This document shows, piece after piece, positions 9,089 to 17,223 of a stretch of 64,000 nt of DNA; the stretch's first letter is position 1; the number at the start of each line of letters is the position of its first letter. The stretch is from positions 1,116,001 to 1,180,000 of the forward strand of contig NZ_OU659204.1 in assembly GCF_915403165.1 (NCBI RefSeq), given 5' to 3'. A model generated the notes under the pieces. It was not told the DNA's origin, did not search any database, and was given only the letters and a program-made list of their open reading frames with translations. Position numbers and translations under genes: made by a program. Source of the DNA: Providencia alcalifaciens (lineage in GTDB: Bacteria > Pseudomonadota > Gammaproteobacteria > Enterobacterales > Enterobacteriaceae).

Positions 9089-9164
9089 GGGTCGTTAGCT
9101 CAGTTGGTAGAGCAGTTGACTTTTAATCAATTGGTCGCAGGTTCGAATCCTGCACGACCCACCA
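9089..9164 (+). tRNA. lysT: tRNA-Lys(TTT) copy 3
   Basis: Third identical tRNA-Lys gene. After its CCA the sequence changes from the spacer seen between copies 1-3 to the 102-bp repeats that carry only the tRNA 3' end. Confidence 0.97.
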
Positions 9165-9168
9165 TCTC

Positions 9169-9372
9169 AAGTAAAGCTCCAGTGATTGAATCATACCCCG
9201 ACAAGATGGTTGCAGGTTCAACACGAAGTGTCAGTTCGAAGAACTGAAATCCTGCACGACCCACCATCTCAAGTAAAGCTCCAGTGATTGAATCATACCT
9301 CGACAAGATGGTTGCAGGTTCAACACGAAGTGTCAGTTCGAAGAACTGAAATCCTGCACGACTCACCATCTC
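9169..9372 (+). repeat. Two tandem 102-bp repeats carrying a tRNA-Lys 3' end
   Basis: Units 9169-9270 and 9271-9372 differ at only two positions by my reading. Each ends with the tRNA-Lys 3' portion (AATCCTGCACGACCCACC in unit 1; one C changed to T in unit 2). The 5' T-stem strand GCAGGTTCAA is present, but the T-loop is replaced by two mini-hairpins: CAC-GAA-GTG and CAGTTC-GAA-GAACTG. The D-arm and anticodon arm of a tRNA are absent. They lie inside the likely tRNA operon transcript. Confidence 0.85.
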
Positions 9373-9445
9373 AAAGAAACTCCTAAAGAACAAACAACCT
9401 TATTATTTTCATATTGCACGTTGAGTGCGGGTGAGAAGCTGCGTT

Positions 9446-9538
9446 CAGGTTCGAGCCGAGCGAAGCGAGACAGCGTTGCGCTTGTCGCAACGACCCGAAG
9501 GGCGAGGGCAAAGCCCGAGTAATCCTGCACGACTATCT
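9446..9538 (+). repeat. Larger hairpin-filled copy of the tRNA-Lys T-arm
   Basis: CAGGTTCGA (9446-9454) and AATCCTGCACGAC (9521-9533) are the two sides of the tRNA-Lys T-arm and acceptor 3' strand, split by about 66 bases. The insert folds into a row of small hairpins: GTTGCG-CTTGT-CGCAAC (9475-9491), CCC-GAA-GGG (9494-9502) and GGGC-AAA-GCCC (9506-9516), plus a GCGAAGC unit near 9460. It is the third member of the family formed with the two 102-bp repeats. Confidence 0.7.
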
Positions 9539-9603
9539 CTGAAATCTTAAAAAACCAAACTAAACCCCAAAAAACCAGCATTCCCTCGCCAGCCTAATAC
9601 CAT

Positions 9604-10479
9604 TTACTCCAGATTTTCAGGGAGTAACCCATTATCCTTTAAGATCCCGATAACGATTTCTTGCACTTTTAAACCCATCGCTCGGTTATCTTGATAACCA
9701 AACAGTTCAATGGCCTCAGTCATCGCTTCCATAAAATGGTCCATCAAGCAATGTAGAGATAATGCAGCTTTTTGCGCAGTACCACAGTCAAAAATAGTTT
9801 CAGTTGCTTGAACAACACGCTCAGGCATCCATTGCTGGTAATGTTTACCGTTATACCAAACATCGTGTTGTGTATTTCCATGAGCAACAATTTGCTCAAG
9901 TAAACTGAGAAAGAAGCGCTTCATGTCAGTACTTCTTGACCAAGTGCTCCATAGCTCATTACGCGTTAATGTAATTGCCACTTGGTGAGCTTCAAACCAA
10001 AAATCCGTAACCAGCTCATTAAACCGATATTCACTCAACGGCGCGGGCTTTAATACGCCAAGGTTAGGTGGCGGTAGCGCATCCGTGATCCCAGTTTTAT
10101 CTAACAGCACCATAAAACCACGTGAGTAAGTACTATCTAACCCTCGCTGCTGCATTTTGAGTAATCGAGAAGGTTCTGCAAATGTAAAATCAACTTTGCG
10201 CCCTTCTTCATAAATCACTAAGCAGGTAGGGTTTTCTGGCTCATTTTCACCACTATTTTCTAAATGTAATGCGATTAATGGATTGGCAATAAGGCTAACC
10301 CATTGCTTATCATTAAAAAGTGCAGTCACACCATGGCCAATGAGCTCAATATCAATGTCTGAGTAGCCATCGATGTCTAATTCTCGCCCTCTAGAGCCAG
10401 TTAGTATGACGGCTTCGATTCTAGGTTCGAGTAATGAAATAGAAATTATTTTATTTAACAGCGTTGCAGGTGATTCCAT
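9604..10479 (-). CDS. ANT(6)-like aminoglycoside adenylyltransferase family protein
   Basis: The 291-residue product looks like the streptomycin/aminoglycoside 6-adenylyltransferase family, which transfers AMP from ATP. The nucleotidyltransferase motif is intact near the N-terminus: LTGSRGRELDIDGYSDIDIE, with the GSR turn and the D-x-D metal pair. The C-terminal half is helical, as expected for the substrate-binding part. It is encoded opposite to its neighbours, between the tRNA repeats and nadA. The family assignment is fairly good; whether it modifies a drug or another substrate cannot be told. Confidence 0.7.
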   Translation of the reverse strand: MESPATLLNKIISISLLEPRIEAVILTGSRGRELDIDGYSDIDIELIGHGVTALFNDKQWVSLIANPLIALHLENSGENEPENPTCLVIYEEGRKVDFTFAEPSRLLKMQQRGLDSTYSRGFMVLLDKTGITDALPPPNLGVLKPAPLSEYRFNELVTDFWFEAHQVAITLTRNELWSTWSRSTDMKRFFLSLLEQIVAHGNTQHDVWYNGKHYQQWMPERVVQATETIFDCGTAQKAALSLHCLMDHFMEAMTEAIELFGYQDNRAMGLKVQEIVIGILKDNGLLPENLE

Positions 10480-10627
10480 AACTAACCTATTGGAGTTAAC
10501 AGGAGCCGCTAAGATACCGACAAATGAGGAGAAAAGCGAAAAACAAATCGTGAAAAAGGGCGCTACGGTAAAATCATTCGCTCATAGGTGAAAAGGATGG
10601 AGACATCTTAGGCAAACAAGCGTATCT

Positions 10628-10645
10628 TGTTTAGTATATAAAACA
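10628..10645. promoter_or_regulatory. NadR operator upstream of nadA
   Basis: TGTTTA-N6-AAAACA matches the NadR box (TGTTTA-N6-TAAACA) at 11 of 12 positions. It lies about 75 bases before the nadA start, so NAD-responsive repression of nadA-pnuC is likely, as in E. coli. Confidence 0.65.
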
Positions 10646-10718
10646 AAAATGTGCAGAATTAGGGGTTTTATGAATATTTTTATGCATAAAATAACTTTCT
10701 GCTAAACAGAGGCAAGAA

Positions 10719-11759
10719 ATGAGCGAGTTTATCGATTTTGACCATGCTGTTTATCCTTTTCCGCCTAAACCAGCACTGTTAAATACCGATCAGAAAGCAT
10801 TTTATCGTGAGCGCATTAAGCAATTATTGGTCGAAAAAAATGCGGTGATCGTAGCGCATTACTATACCGATCCTGAAATACAAGCATTAGCTGAAGAAAC
10901 AGGCGGCTGTGTTGCGGACTCCCTTGAGATGGCACGTTTTGGCGCTCGACATGATGCATCAACCCTTGTTGTTGCTGGCGTACGATTTATGGGGGAAACA
11001 GCCAAAATCCTAAGCCCAGAAAAAAATGTCTTGATGCCAACACTCGATGCGCAATGCTCGCTGGATATTGGCTGTCCAGATGAAGAATTTGCCCGCTTTT
11101 GTGATGCACATCCAGACAGAACCGTGGTGGTGTATGCGAACACGTCAGCAGCGGTAAAAGCCCGTGCAGACTGGGTCGTGACCTCCAGCATAGCGGTGGA
11201 GCTAATTGAGCACTTAGACAGCCTCGGAGAAAAGATCATTTGGGCACCGGATAAGCACTTAGGTCGCTATGTTCAACAACAAACGGGCGCGGATATTCTG
11301 TGTTGGCAGGGTGCTTGTATCGTTCACGATGAATTTAAGACTCAATCATTAGAGAAAATGAAAGCCATGTACCCTGAGGCGGCGGTACTGGTTCACCCTG
11401 AATCACCTCAAGCCATTGTAGATTTAGCGGATGCGGTCGGTTCGACTAGCCAACTGATTAAAGCTGCACAAACGTTGCCTAACCCATCCATGATAGTGGC
11501 GACCGATAAGGGTATTTTTTATAAAATGCAGCAAGCATGTCCAGATAAGTCACTGTATATCGCTCCAACGGCAGGTGAGGGGGCTACATGCCGTACTTGT
11601 GCTCATTGTCCTTGGATGGCAATGAATGGCTTACAGGCGATTACAGCGGCTTTAGAAGGTAACGGTATCGAGCATCAAATTCATGTAGACGCACAGCTGC
11701 GTGAAAAAGCCCTATTACCATTGGATAAAATGTTAAAGTTTGCAGAAAGTCTAAAATAA
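10719..11759 (+). CDS. nadA: Quinolinate synthase A
   Basis: Iron-sulfur enzyme that condenses iminoaspartate and dihydroxyacetone phosphate to quinolinate in NAD synthesis. The 346 residues are close to the 347 of E. coli. Cluster cysteines are visible in [17 protein letters not shown] and CRTCAHCPW, and substrate motifs in [13 protein letters not shown]. An AGAGGCAAG site precedes ATG. pnuC follows after a 95-base gap, in the same order as in E. coli. Confidence 0.97.
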   Translation: MSEFIDFDHAVYPFPPKPALLNTDQKAFYRERIKQLLVEKNAVIVAHYYTDPEIQALAEETGGCVADSLEMARFGARHDASTLVVAGVRFMGETAKILSPEKNVLMPTLDAQCSLDIGCPDEEFARFCDAHPDRTVVVYANTSAAVKARADWVVTSSIAVELIEHLDSLGEKIIWAPDKHLGRYVQQQTGADILCWQGACIVHDEFKTQSLEKMKAMYPEAAVLVHPESPQAIVDLADAVGSTSQLIKAAQTLPNPSMIVATDKGIFYKMQQACPDKSLYIAPTAGEGATCRTCAHCPWMAMNGLQAITAALEGNGIEHQIHVDAQLREKALLPLDKMLKFAESLK

Positions 11760-11854
11760 CAACCAAAAATGAGCGGTTTAATTTCAAATAAATTAACCGT
11801 GTGATATTGATGAGCAATGCTATTTTAACTGTGAATGATAAATAGGATTTAAAA

Positions 11855-12577
11855 ATGGAGTTTTTTAGCACCGCAAATACGTTAGTACAGATCCCCGTAT
11901 GGGGGACTATTTATGACCTTTCGTATATTGAAGCTGTTGGCACAATAGCCGGTTTATTGTGCATTCTGTTGGCAAGCTTTGAAAAAACCATCAACTACTT
12001 ATTTGGTCTCATTAACGTGACCTTATTCGCAGTGATTTTTTTCCAAATTCAGTTATACGCTAATTTGCTTTTACAGGTATTTTTCTTCGGGGCCAATATT
12101 TATGGTTGGTATGCGTGGAGTCGCGTATCAAACTCTCAAGAAGCCGAGTTGAAGATCCGCTGGCTAAGCCTTCCTAAAGCGTTAACAACGCTGGTCATTT
12201 CAGTTTTAGCTATTGTTTTCCTCACCTTTAATATTGATGTGGTATTTGGACGCCTTGCGACTTGGGCTGTTGAATTATTAAACCTCTTTGGCGCTAACTT
12301 AACCTTACCAACACTAGACCCAGATGCTTTCCCATTCTGGGATTCCACAATGACGGTGTTATCTGTGGTTGCGATGATTTTAATGACCCGCAAGTATGTT
12401 GAAAACTGGCTACTCTGGGTGGTGATTAACGTTATTAGCATTGTGATTTTCTTTATCCAAGGCGTTTATGCAATGTCACTGGAATATTTAATTCTACTTG
12501 GTATTGCATTGAATGGTTCTCGGTTGTGGATCAAATCCGCGAAAGAAAATGGTTCAGTGGCGCTATCTCGCGACTAA
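11855..12577 (+). CDS. pnuC: Nicotinamide riboside transporter PnuC
   Basis: Inner-membrane facilitator for nicotinamide riboside, an NAD precursor. The 240-residue product has about seven hydrophobic helices and the family stretch NIYGWYAWSRV near residue 80. Location after nadA, as in E. coli, supports the call, and both genes probably respond to the NadR box upstream. A terminator follows at 12619. Confidence 0.93.
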   Translation: MEFFSTANTLVQIPVWGTIYDLSYIEAVGTIAGLLCILLASFEKTINYLFGLINVTLFAVIFFQIQLYANLLLQVFFFGANIYGWYAWSRVSNSQEAELKIRWLSLPKALTTLVISVLAIVFLTFNIDVVFGRLATWAVELLNLFGANLTLPTLDPDAFPFWDSTMTVLSVVAMILMTRKYVENWLLWVVINVISIVIFFIQGVYAMSLEYLILLGIALNGSRLWIKSAKENGSVALSRD

Positions 12578-12618
12578 GCCTCTTGTTGAGTCAGTTACTC
12601 AATAGGAAAAAATGCAAA

Positions 12619-12660
12619 AAACGGCTAAAGTAACATCATCGTTATTTAGCCGTTTCTTTA
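12619..12660 (+). terminator. Terminator after pnuC
   Basis: AAACGGCTAAA (12619-12629) pairs with TTTAGCCGTTT (12645-12655) over 11 bp, followed by a T-rich tail. A short open frame covering it (12612-12806) is not considered a gene. Confidence 0.85.
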
Positions 12661-12909
12661 TATTTTTACTCTGTATTATCCCTCTATTATTTAGCGATTG
12701 TGCTAGATATCACGGTTTCACCTCATTTTATAATCAGAAGCGGAATAATGAGCGATTATCTCGCCATTTTGTCTGTTTACAGATGGCTAGGGAACAGTTA
12801 GATTGAAAATTCGATACCTGTCGCATTTTAAGTTAATTGTTAGCTATTGAGACTCAAAAAGGTATGTAACTCAACTTTAGGAAAAATAATAAACATTGGA
12901 TATACCAGT

Positions 12910-13965
12910 ATGAACTATCAGAACGATGACGTCAGAGTAAAACAAATCAAAGAATTATTACCCCCGATTGCACTGCTTGAAAAATTTCCAGCAACCGATA
13001 AAGCGGCGTTTACCGTTCATGAAGCTCGTCATGCTATTCATAATATCCTAGTAGGGAAAGATGACCGTCTAGTCGTTGTCATTGGCCCATGTTCTATTCA
13101 CGATACAAAAGCGGCTTTGGAATATGCTGAGCGTTTGAAAAAACTTCGTGAAGAGTTAAAAGATTCTTTAGAAATTGTGATGCGGGTTTATTTTGAAAAA
13201 CCACGTACTACTGTTGGTTGGAAAGGGTTAATTAACGATCCTCATATGGATCACAGTTTTGATATTAACGAAGGCTTACGTATCGCGCGTGAGCTGCTGT
13301 TAACGATTAATGACCAAGGCTTACCAACTGCAGGGGAATTCCTCGATGTGATCAGCCCACAATATGTGGCTGATTTAATGAGCTGGGGTGCTATTGGCGC
13401 GCGTACGACTGAATCACAAATCCACCGTGAACTAGCATCTGGCTTATCTTGCCCTGTTGGGTTTAAAAACGGAACCGATGGCACGATTAAAATTGCGATT
13501 GATGCCATTAACTCCGCACGTTCGGCGCACAGTTTCTTATCGGTCACGAAATGGGGCCACTCAGCTATTGTGAATACAAGTGGAAACCCAGACTGCCATA
13601 TTATTTTACGTGGTGGTAAAAAGCCAAATTACAGCGCTGAACATGTTAAAGAAGTGCGTGAAGGGCTGACGAATGCAGGGCTTATTCCAAGCATTATGAT
13701 TGACTTTAGCCATGCTAACAGCAGCAAGAAATTTGAAAAACAGATGGAAGTTGCAACAGATGTTAGCGCACAGCTGAGTAATGGTGATCGCTCAATTACG
13801 GGCGTGATGATTGAAAGCCACTTAGTTGAAGGTAATCAGAATTTAGAATCTGGCGAGCCTTTGGTTTACGGTAAGAGTGTCACGGATGCATGTATTGGTT
13901 GGGATGATACGGAAAAAGTATTGCGTCAATTATCTGATGCGGTGATTGCTCGTCGTAATAAATAA
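12910..13965 (+). CDS. aroG: 3-deoxy-7-phosphoheptulonate synthase, AroG type
   Basis: First enzyme of the shikimate pathway: phosphoenolpyruvate plus erythrose 4-phosphate gives DAHP. From ATG 12910 the product has 351 residues (E. coli AroG 350) and begins MNYQNDDVRVKQIKELLPP, nearly the E. coli AroG N-terminus. Conserved parts include VVIGPCSIHD, FEKPRTTVGWKG and ESHLVEGNQ. In-frame codons from 12847 are rejected as start. The sequence suggests the Phe-sensitive isozyme. I saw no convincing TyrR box. Confidence 0.95.
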   Translation: MNYQNDDVRVKQIKELLPPIALLEKFPATDKAAFTVHEARHAIHNILVGKDDRLVVVIGPCSIHDTKAALEYAERLKKLREELKDSLEIVMRVYFEKPRTTVGWKGLINDPHMDHSFDINEGLRIARELLLTINDQGLPTAGEFLDVISPQYVADLMSWGAIGARTTESQIHRELASGLSCPVGFKNGTDGTIKIAIDAINSARSAHSFLSVTKWGHSAIVNTSGNPDCHIILRGGKKPNYSAEHVKEVREGLTNAGLIPSIMIDFSHANSSKKFEKQMEVATDVSAQLSNGDRSITGVMIESHLVEGNQNLESGEPLVYGKSVTDACIGWDDTEKVLRQLSDAVIARRNK

Positions 13966-13984
13966 GATTTAATTTATATTTAAT

Positions 13985-14016
13985 AAAACCCCAGTTGTTA
14001 TTTAACTGGGGTTTTT
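13985..14016 (+). terminator. Terminator after aroG
   Basis: AAAACCCCAGTT (13985-13996) and AACTGGGGTTTT (14004-14015) form a perfect 12-bp stem with a 7-base loop and a T tail. Confidence 0.9.
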
Positions 14017-14163
14017 ATTAATGATTAAATATTATTTCAATCGTTTATATTAATATGATTTAACTTTTAATATATAAAAACTAAATTTGTTTTTTACTTT
14101 TTGTTTAGCTAATTTAATCTTCGAAGTACATTGTGACTAATTAATACAATAGGAGATTAAGAT

Positions 14164-15129
14164 ATGGGTTTTAATGATTCAAATAAGCTAAATAGAGCTA
14201 ATTACAAACTTGATTTAATGAAGTGGTATGATAATTCAATAAGAATTATTAATGAAACTAGGTACTCACATTTATCATTGAATGAGATAGTTGTAAATAA
14301 AAATTTAAAATACTATGATGTTTTTTTTGAAGATAAATTCAAAGCTGGAAATATAGATAAAAATGAATTGGATGAAATAATAAGGTATATGGATTCAATT
14401 GAAGAATACTATGAATACTCTGTTGATAGAAGTAGAGAGTATTCTCAGTTATTAACTGAAATTAATGGTTTTATAAAAAATGGTGAAGTTGCAAGTAATC
14501 AGGCTAGTCAAATAATGGCTAAATTTGAAGAGCTTAAAGCTAAAAAAGAATATCCACCTGAATTTAGTTATAACTTGTTTAACTTACTACCTAAGTTATC
14601 ATCTGAAGCAAGGGAGTTATTAACTGACTCAGCGAGTAAAGCCTTGAAGGCGCACGGTAGCATGCTTATGTTAGAAACTACAGCACATAATATTAACTAT
14701 ACTATTAAGAGTGTTAAAGAGCATGGGGAATATCAAGGATTTGATCATGTTGAAGTATTAAAACAATATGGGAAATACATTCAAGAGCATAGAGAGTATA
14801 TTAATTCACAGAGAGAGGAGTTAAAGTCGAAAGATTTAAGTGAATATGAGATTGTAAGAATTAATGATGGTATTAAAAATTCTGAAGAGGCTATTGTTGA
14901 TTATTTAGATTGGGCCGAGAAAGCAGAGCCTGTTTTAAATAAGCATGGGATCACGGTTTTGAAGAATAACATTCCAATCTCAGGCTTGCTTGATATATCA
15001 ACGGATGTTTTTGACCGATTATCCATCTCTATGGCAGGAATCAATGTTTTGGATTCGTCGACAGTGAATGATATCGGTATGAATGTGTTCCCTTCGGCAG
15101 AAATAATGGTCCCTATTCAAGTTAATTAA
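14164..15129 (+). CDS. Protein of unknown function, AT-rich gene
   Basis: I do not recognise this 321-residue protein. It has no signal peptide or membrane segment and looks largely alpha-helical, rich in Glu, Lys, Asn, Tyr and Ile, with probable coiled-coil stretches (about residues 60-135 and 190-250). AGGAGA at 14151 precedes the ATG. The base composition is visibly richer in A and T than in flanking aroG and gpmA, and terminators stand on both sides, so it is an isolated transcription unit. Recent acquisition is likely. A secreted effector or toxin-like role is possible but nothing in the sequence proves it. Confidence 0.8.
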   Translation: MGFNDSNKLNRANYKLDLMKWYDNSIRIINETRYSHLSLNEIVVNKNLKYYDVFFEDKFKAGNIDKNELDEIIRYMDSIEEYYEYSVDRSREYSQLLTEINGFIKNGEVASNQASQIMAKFEELKAKKEYPPEFSYNLFNLLPKLSSEARELLTDSASKALKAHGSMLMLETTAHNINYTIKSVKEHGEYQGFDHVEVLKQYGKYIQEHREYINSQREELKSKDLSEYEIVRINDGIKNSEEAIVDYLDWAEKAEPVLNKHGITVLKNNIPISGLLDISTDVFDRLSISMAGINVLDSSTVNDIGMNVFPSAEIMVPIQVN

Positions 15130-15134
15130 TAATG

Positions 15135-15167
15135 AAATCTGCCTACTATTTTTGTAGGCAGATTTTT
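15135..15167. terminator. Bidirectional terminator between convergent genes
   Basis: AAATCTGCCTAC (15135-15146) and GTAGGCAGATTT (15154-15165) form a perfect stem with A and T runs outside both arms. It serves the unknown gene on the plus strand and the membrane-protein gene on the minus strand. Confidence 0.85.
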
Positions 15168-15171
15168 ATCG

Positions 15172-15912
15172 CTATTTCTGAATTCGGCTTAATAGTTTTT
15201 CAATGTTTTCCTGATCTTCAGGTGCCATATTTGTAGGGTTAGCAGAGAGCTGAATATCTGAACCTTCCACTTTAGCGGTGAAAAATAATTTTCCTTTCTC
15301 GCTTTTTACGTAGAATACATCCTTGAGTGGAATACGGTAACAATAGGCAAAGATATTCGGGCGAATATAAAAATGGCTATCTTTAATCGCTAAATAGGTA
15401 GTGGTACTGGCTTTTTTACCAAAAAAACCTAAGAAAACCGCCAGTACGAATAAAAACATGCCTAGGCTTTGGCTTAATACAATCAACACAATACCTAAAA
15501 TCGCAATCGGGAATACCATCATTGTATTGCTGCGTTTATTCATCGGGACACTGACGTCGAAAGGCACATTAATGGTGGTATCAAATGGCGTGAGTTGGTG
15601 ATAACGCCAGCGAATGGCAGAAAAAACCATCCCCATTGCAAATACAATAGTAATTGGCATGAGCGCTACGCTGCTGACTACGGCAAGAACAATGGCGAAT
15701 GTAGGTTTATAATTGAGTACCATCATGCTGACAATTTGCAGTGGGAAGCTGACACAAGCAATAATCATCAACGTTTTCATCAATTCAGGGTTTGCGTTAC
15801 CCGCAGGACCCTCAAGGGTCATTTCCCCGGTTTGTAACATATACAGTAGCGCACCTAAAATACTGGCACTGAGGATCAACCCAACCCAGACATAAAGATT
15901 AAATTTATTCAT
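15172..15912 (-). CDS. Inner-membrane protein of unknown function
   Basis: The 246-residue product has about five or six hydrophobic segments: residues 6-26, 45-65, 70-95, 130-150 and 152-168. A hydrophilic C-terminal domain follows (about 170-246, including YLAIKDSHFYIRPN and VFYVKSEKGKLFF) that resembles a PH-like or band-type beta domain. I do not recognise the family. It sits between the unknown AT-rich gene and gpmA, with base use like the core genome, so it may be a genus-level conserved gene. Confidence 0.75.
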   Translation of the reverse strand: MNKFNLYVWVGLILSASILGALLYMLQTGEMTLEGPAGNANPELMKTLMIIACVSFPLQIVSMMVLNYKPTFAIVLAVVSSVALMPITIVFAMGMVFSAIRWRYHQLTPFDTTINVPFDVSVPMNKRSNTMMVFPIAILGIVLIVLSQSLGMFLFVLAVFLGFFGKKASTTTYLAIKDSHFYIRPNIFAYCYRIPLKDVFYVKSEKGKLFFTAKVEGSDIQLSANPTNMAPEDQENIEKLLSRIQK

Positions 15913-16030
15913 TATCTTGTTTTATAAACCTTTCAGTGAATTTTCCCTATGATAGTCGGTTATCAGTGTTTTCGACACTCCGAGGTGATGGATTTTATAA
16001 TCAAATACAAAAAAGAGAGAAAAATGCCAA

Positions 16031-16060
16031 TAAAAAAGGGCTAAGCCATTGGCTTAACCC
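16031..16060 (-). terminator. Terminator of gpmA
   Basis: Read on the minus strand, GGGTTAAGCC and GGCTTAGCCC pair around a three-base loop with one G-U wobble, followed by six T. It lies about 40 bases after the gpmA stop. Confidence 0.8.
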
Positions 16061-16097
16061 TCAATTCAATCCGTTAGGTATAGAGAGAAGTCAGTAA

Positions 16098-16850
16098 TTA
16101 CTTCGCTTTACCTTGATTTGCAACCGCGGCTTGTTTTGCTGCGATTTCATCTTGATTACCCAGATAGTAGCGTTTGATTGGTTTCATGTTCTCATCGAAC
16201 TCATAAACCAGCGGCACAGCTGTTGGGATGTTCAGATTCAGAATTTCTTCTTCACCCATATTATCCAAGTATTTAACCAGTGCACGCAGTGAGTTACCGT
16301 GAGCGGCAATGATCACTTTCTCACCTTTTTCAACGCGTGGTTTAATCACTTCTTCCCAGTAAGGAACAACGCGATCGATAGTGGTTGCTAAGCTTTCAGT
16401 CACTGGTAATTCAGATGGTTTTAAGTTTGCGTAACGTGGGTCGTGACCAGGGAAACGCTCATCATCTTTAGTCAGGTCTGGTGGGGTAATTGCAAAACCG
16501 CGACGCCACAGTTTAACTTGCTCATCACCGTATTTCGCAGCGGTTTCTGATTTATCTAAACCTTGCAGTGCACCGTAGTGACGCTCGTTTAATTTCCAGC
16601 TTTTTTCAACAGGAAGCCATTGCTGTTCAACTTGATCCAGAATGTTCCATAAGGTGTGGATAGCACGTTTTAGAACGGAGGTGTAAGCGAAATCAAAAAC
16701 AAAACCTTCTTTTTTCAGCAGTTGACCTGCATTTTTGGCTTCTTCACGACCTTTCTCTGACAGTTCTACATCAGTCCAACCGGTGAAGCGGTTTTCTTTG
16801 TTCCACTCACTCTCACCGTGTCTTACTAAAACCAGTTTAGTTACAGCCAT
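16098..16850 (-). CDS. gpmA: 2,3-bisphosphoglycerate-dependent phosphoglycerate mutase
   Basis: Glycolytic enzyme interconverting 3- and 2-phosphoglycerate. The start at 16850 gives [17 protein letters not shown], 250 residues as in E. coli, with phospho-accepting His11 in the RHGE motif and a second catalytic His in [15 protein letters not shown] stands 8 bases upstream of ATG. The nine additional in-frame codons upstream are rejected. Interesting context: a phosphoglycerate uptake system (pgt) lies 20 kb away in the same window. Confidence 0.97.
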   Translation of the reverse strand: MAVTKLVLVRHGESEWNKENRFTGWTDVELSEKGREEAKNAGQLLKKEGFVFDFAYTSVLKRAIHTLWNILDQVEQQWLPVEKSWKLNERHYGALQGLDKSETAAKYGDEQVKLWRRGFAITPPDLTKDDERFPGHDPRYANLKPSELPVTESLATTIDRVVPYWEEVIKPRVEKGEKVIIAAHGNSLRALVKYLDNMGEEEILNLNIPTAVPLVYEFDENMKPIKRYYLGNQDEIAAKQAAVANQGKAK

Positions 16851-17223
16851 AGCTAAAACTCCTATCAGTACATTCAAATTAGAAATGAATTATTGCTGAC
16901 CTACATTATAGGGATAGTCGTCCCGAACGCTAGTGACAACATGACGTTTTCTCAGTTTTAAGTCAAAAAAATCAATAATATCTAGGGATTAGTGATTTTA
17001 ATTTAACTTAAGGTTAGGCGAAACGATTTAGTTTATTAGGTGTTTTAGCACCGTGTCACTGGCTCAGTAAATCAGAAGGTATGGCATAGATTTAACCCTA
17101 AGTGAATCGATACAGCAAGTGAAAAATTCAATAATAATATGTGCTGGATTAATTTATTGGGAAATTTGATAAGTGGTAATAAATGATGCTGGTAAGTAAA
17201 TACTTACCAGCAAGATAATAGGA
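16851..17223. other. Intergenic region gpmA-modF
   Basis: On the minus strand a TATAAT at 16905-16910 is a plausible -10 element for gpmA; I see no good -35 at the right distance. A perfect 24-base hairpin, GCTGGTAAGTA (17188-17198) and TACTTACCAGC (17201-17211), lies 13 bases after the modF stop and may end the modF transcript although its T-tract is poor. Nothing else is recognisable. Confidence 0.45.

Noticed and set aside
9127..9393. Minus-strand open frame of 88 codons with RAGFEPATN-type repeats
   Set aside because: It is the antisense of tRNA-Lys 3' ends and their repeats. Proteins with GFEPAT are a classic false annotation over tRNA genes.
9363..9581. Minus-strand open frame of 72 codons
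   Set aside because: It runs through the hairpin-filled T-arm copy and has no ribosome binding site or protein-like composition.
12612..12806. Open frame of 64 codons after pnuC
   Set aside because: It starts inside the pnuC terminator hairpin and has no ribosome binding site or homologue that I recognise.
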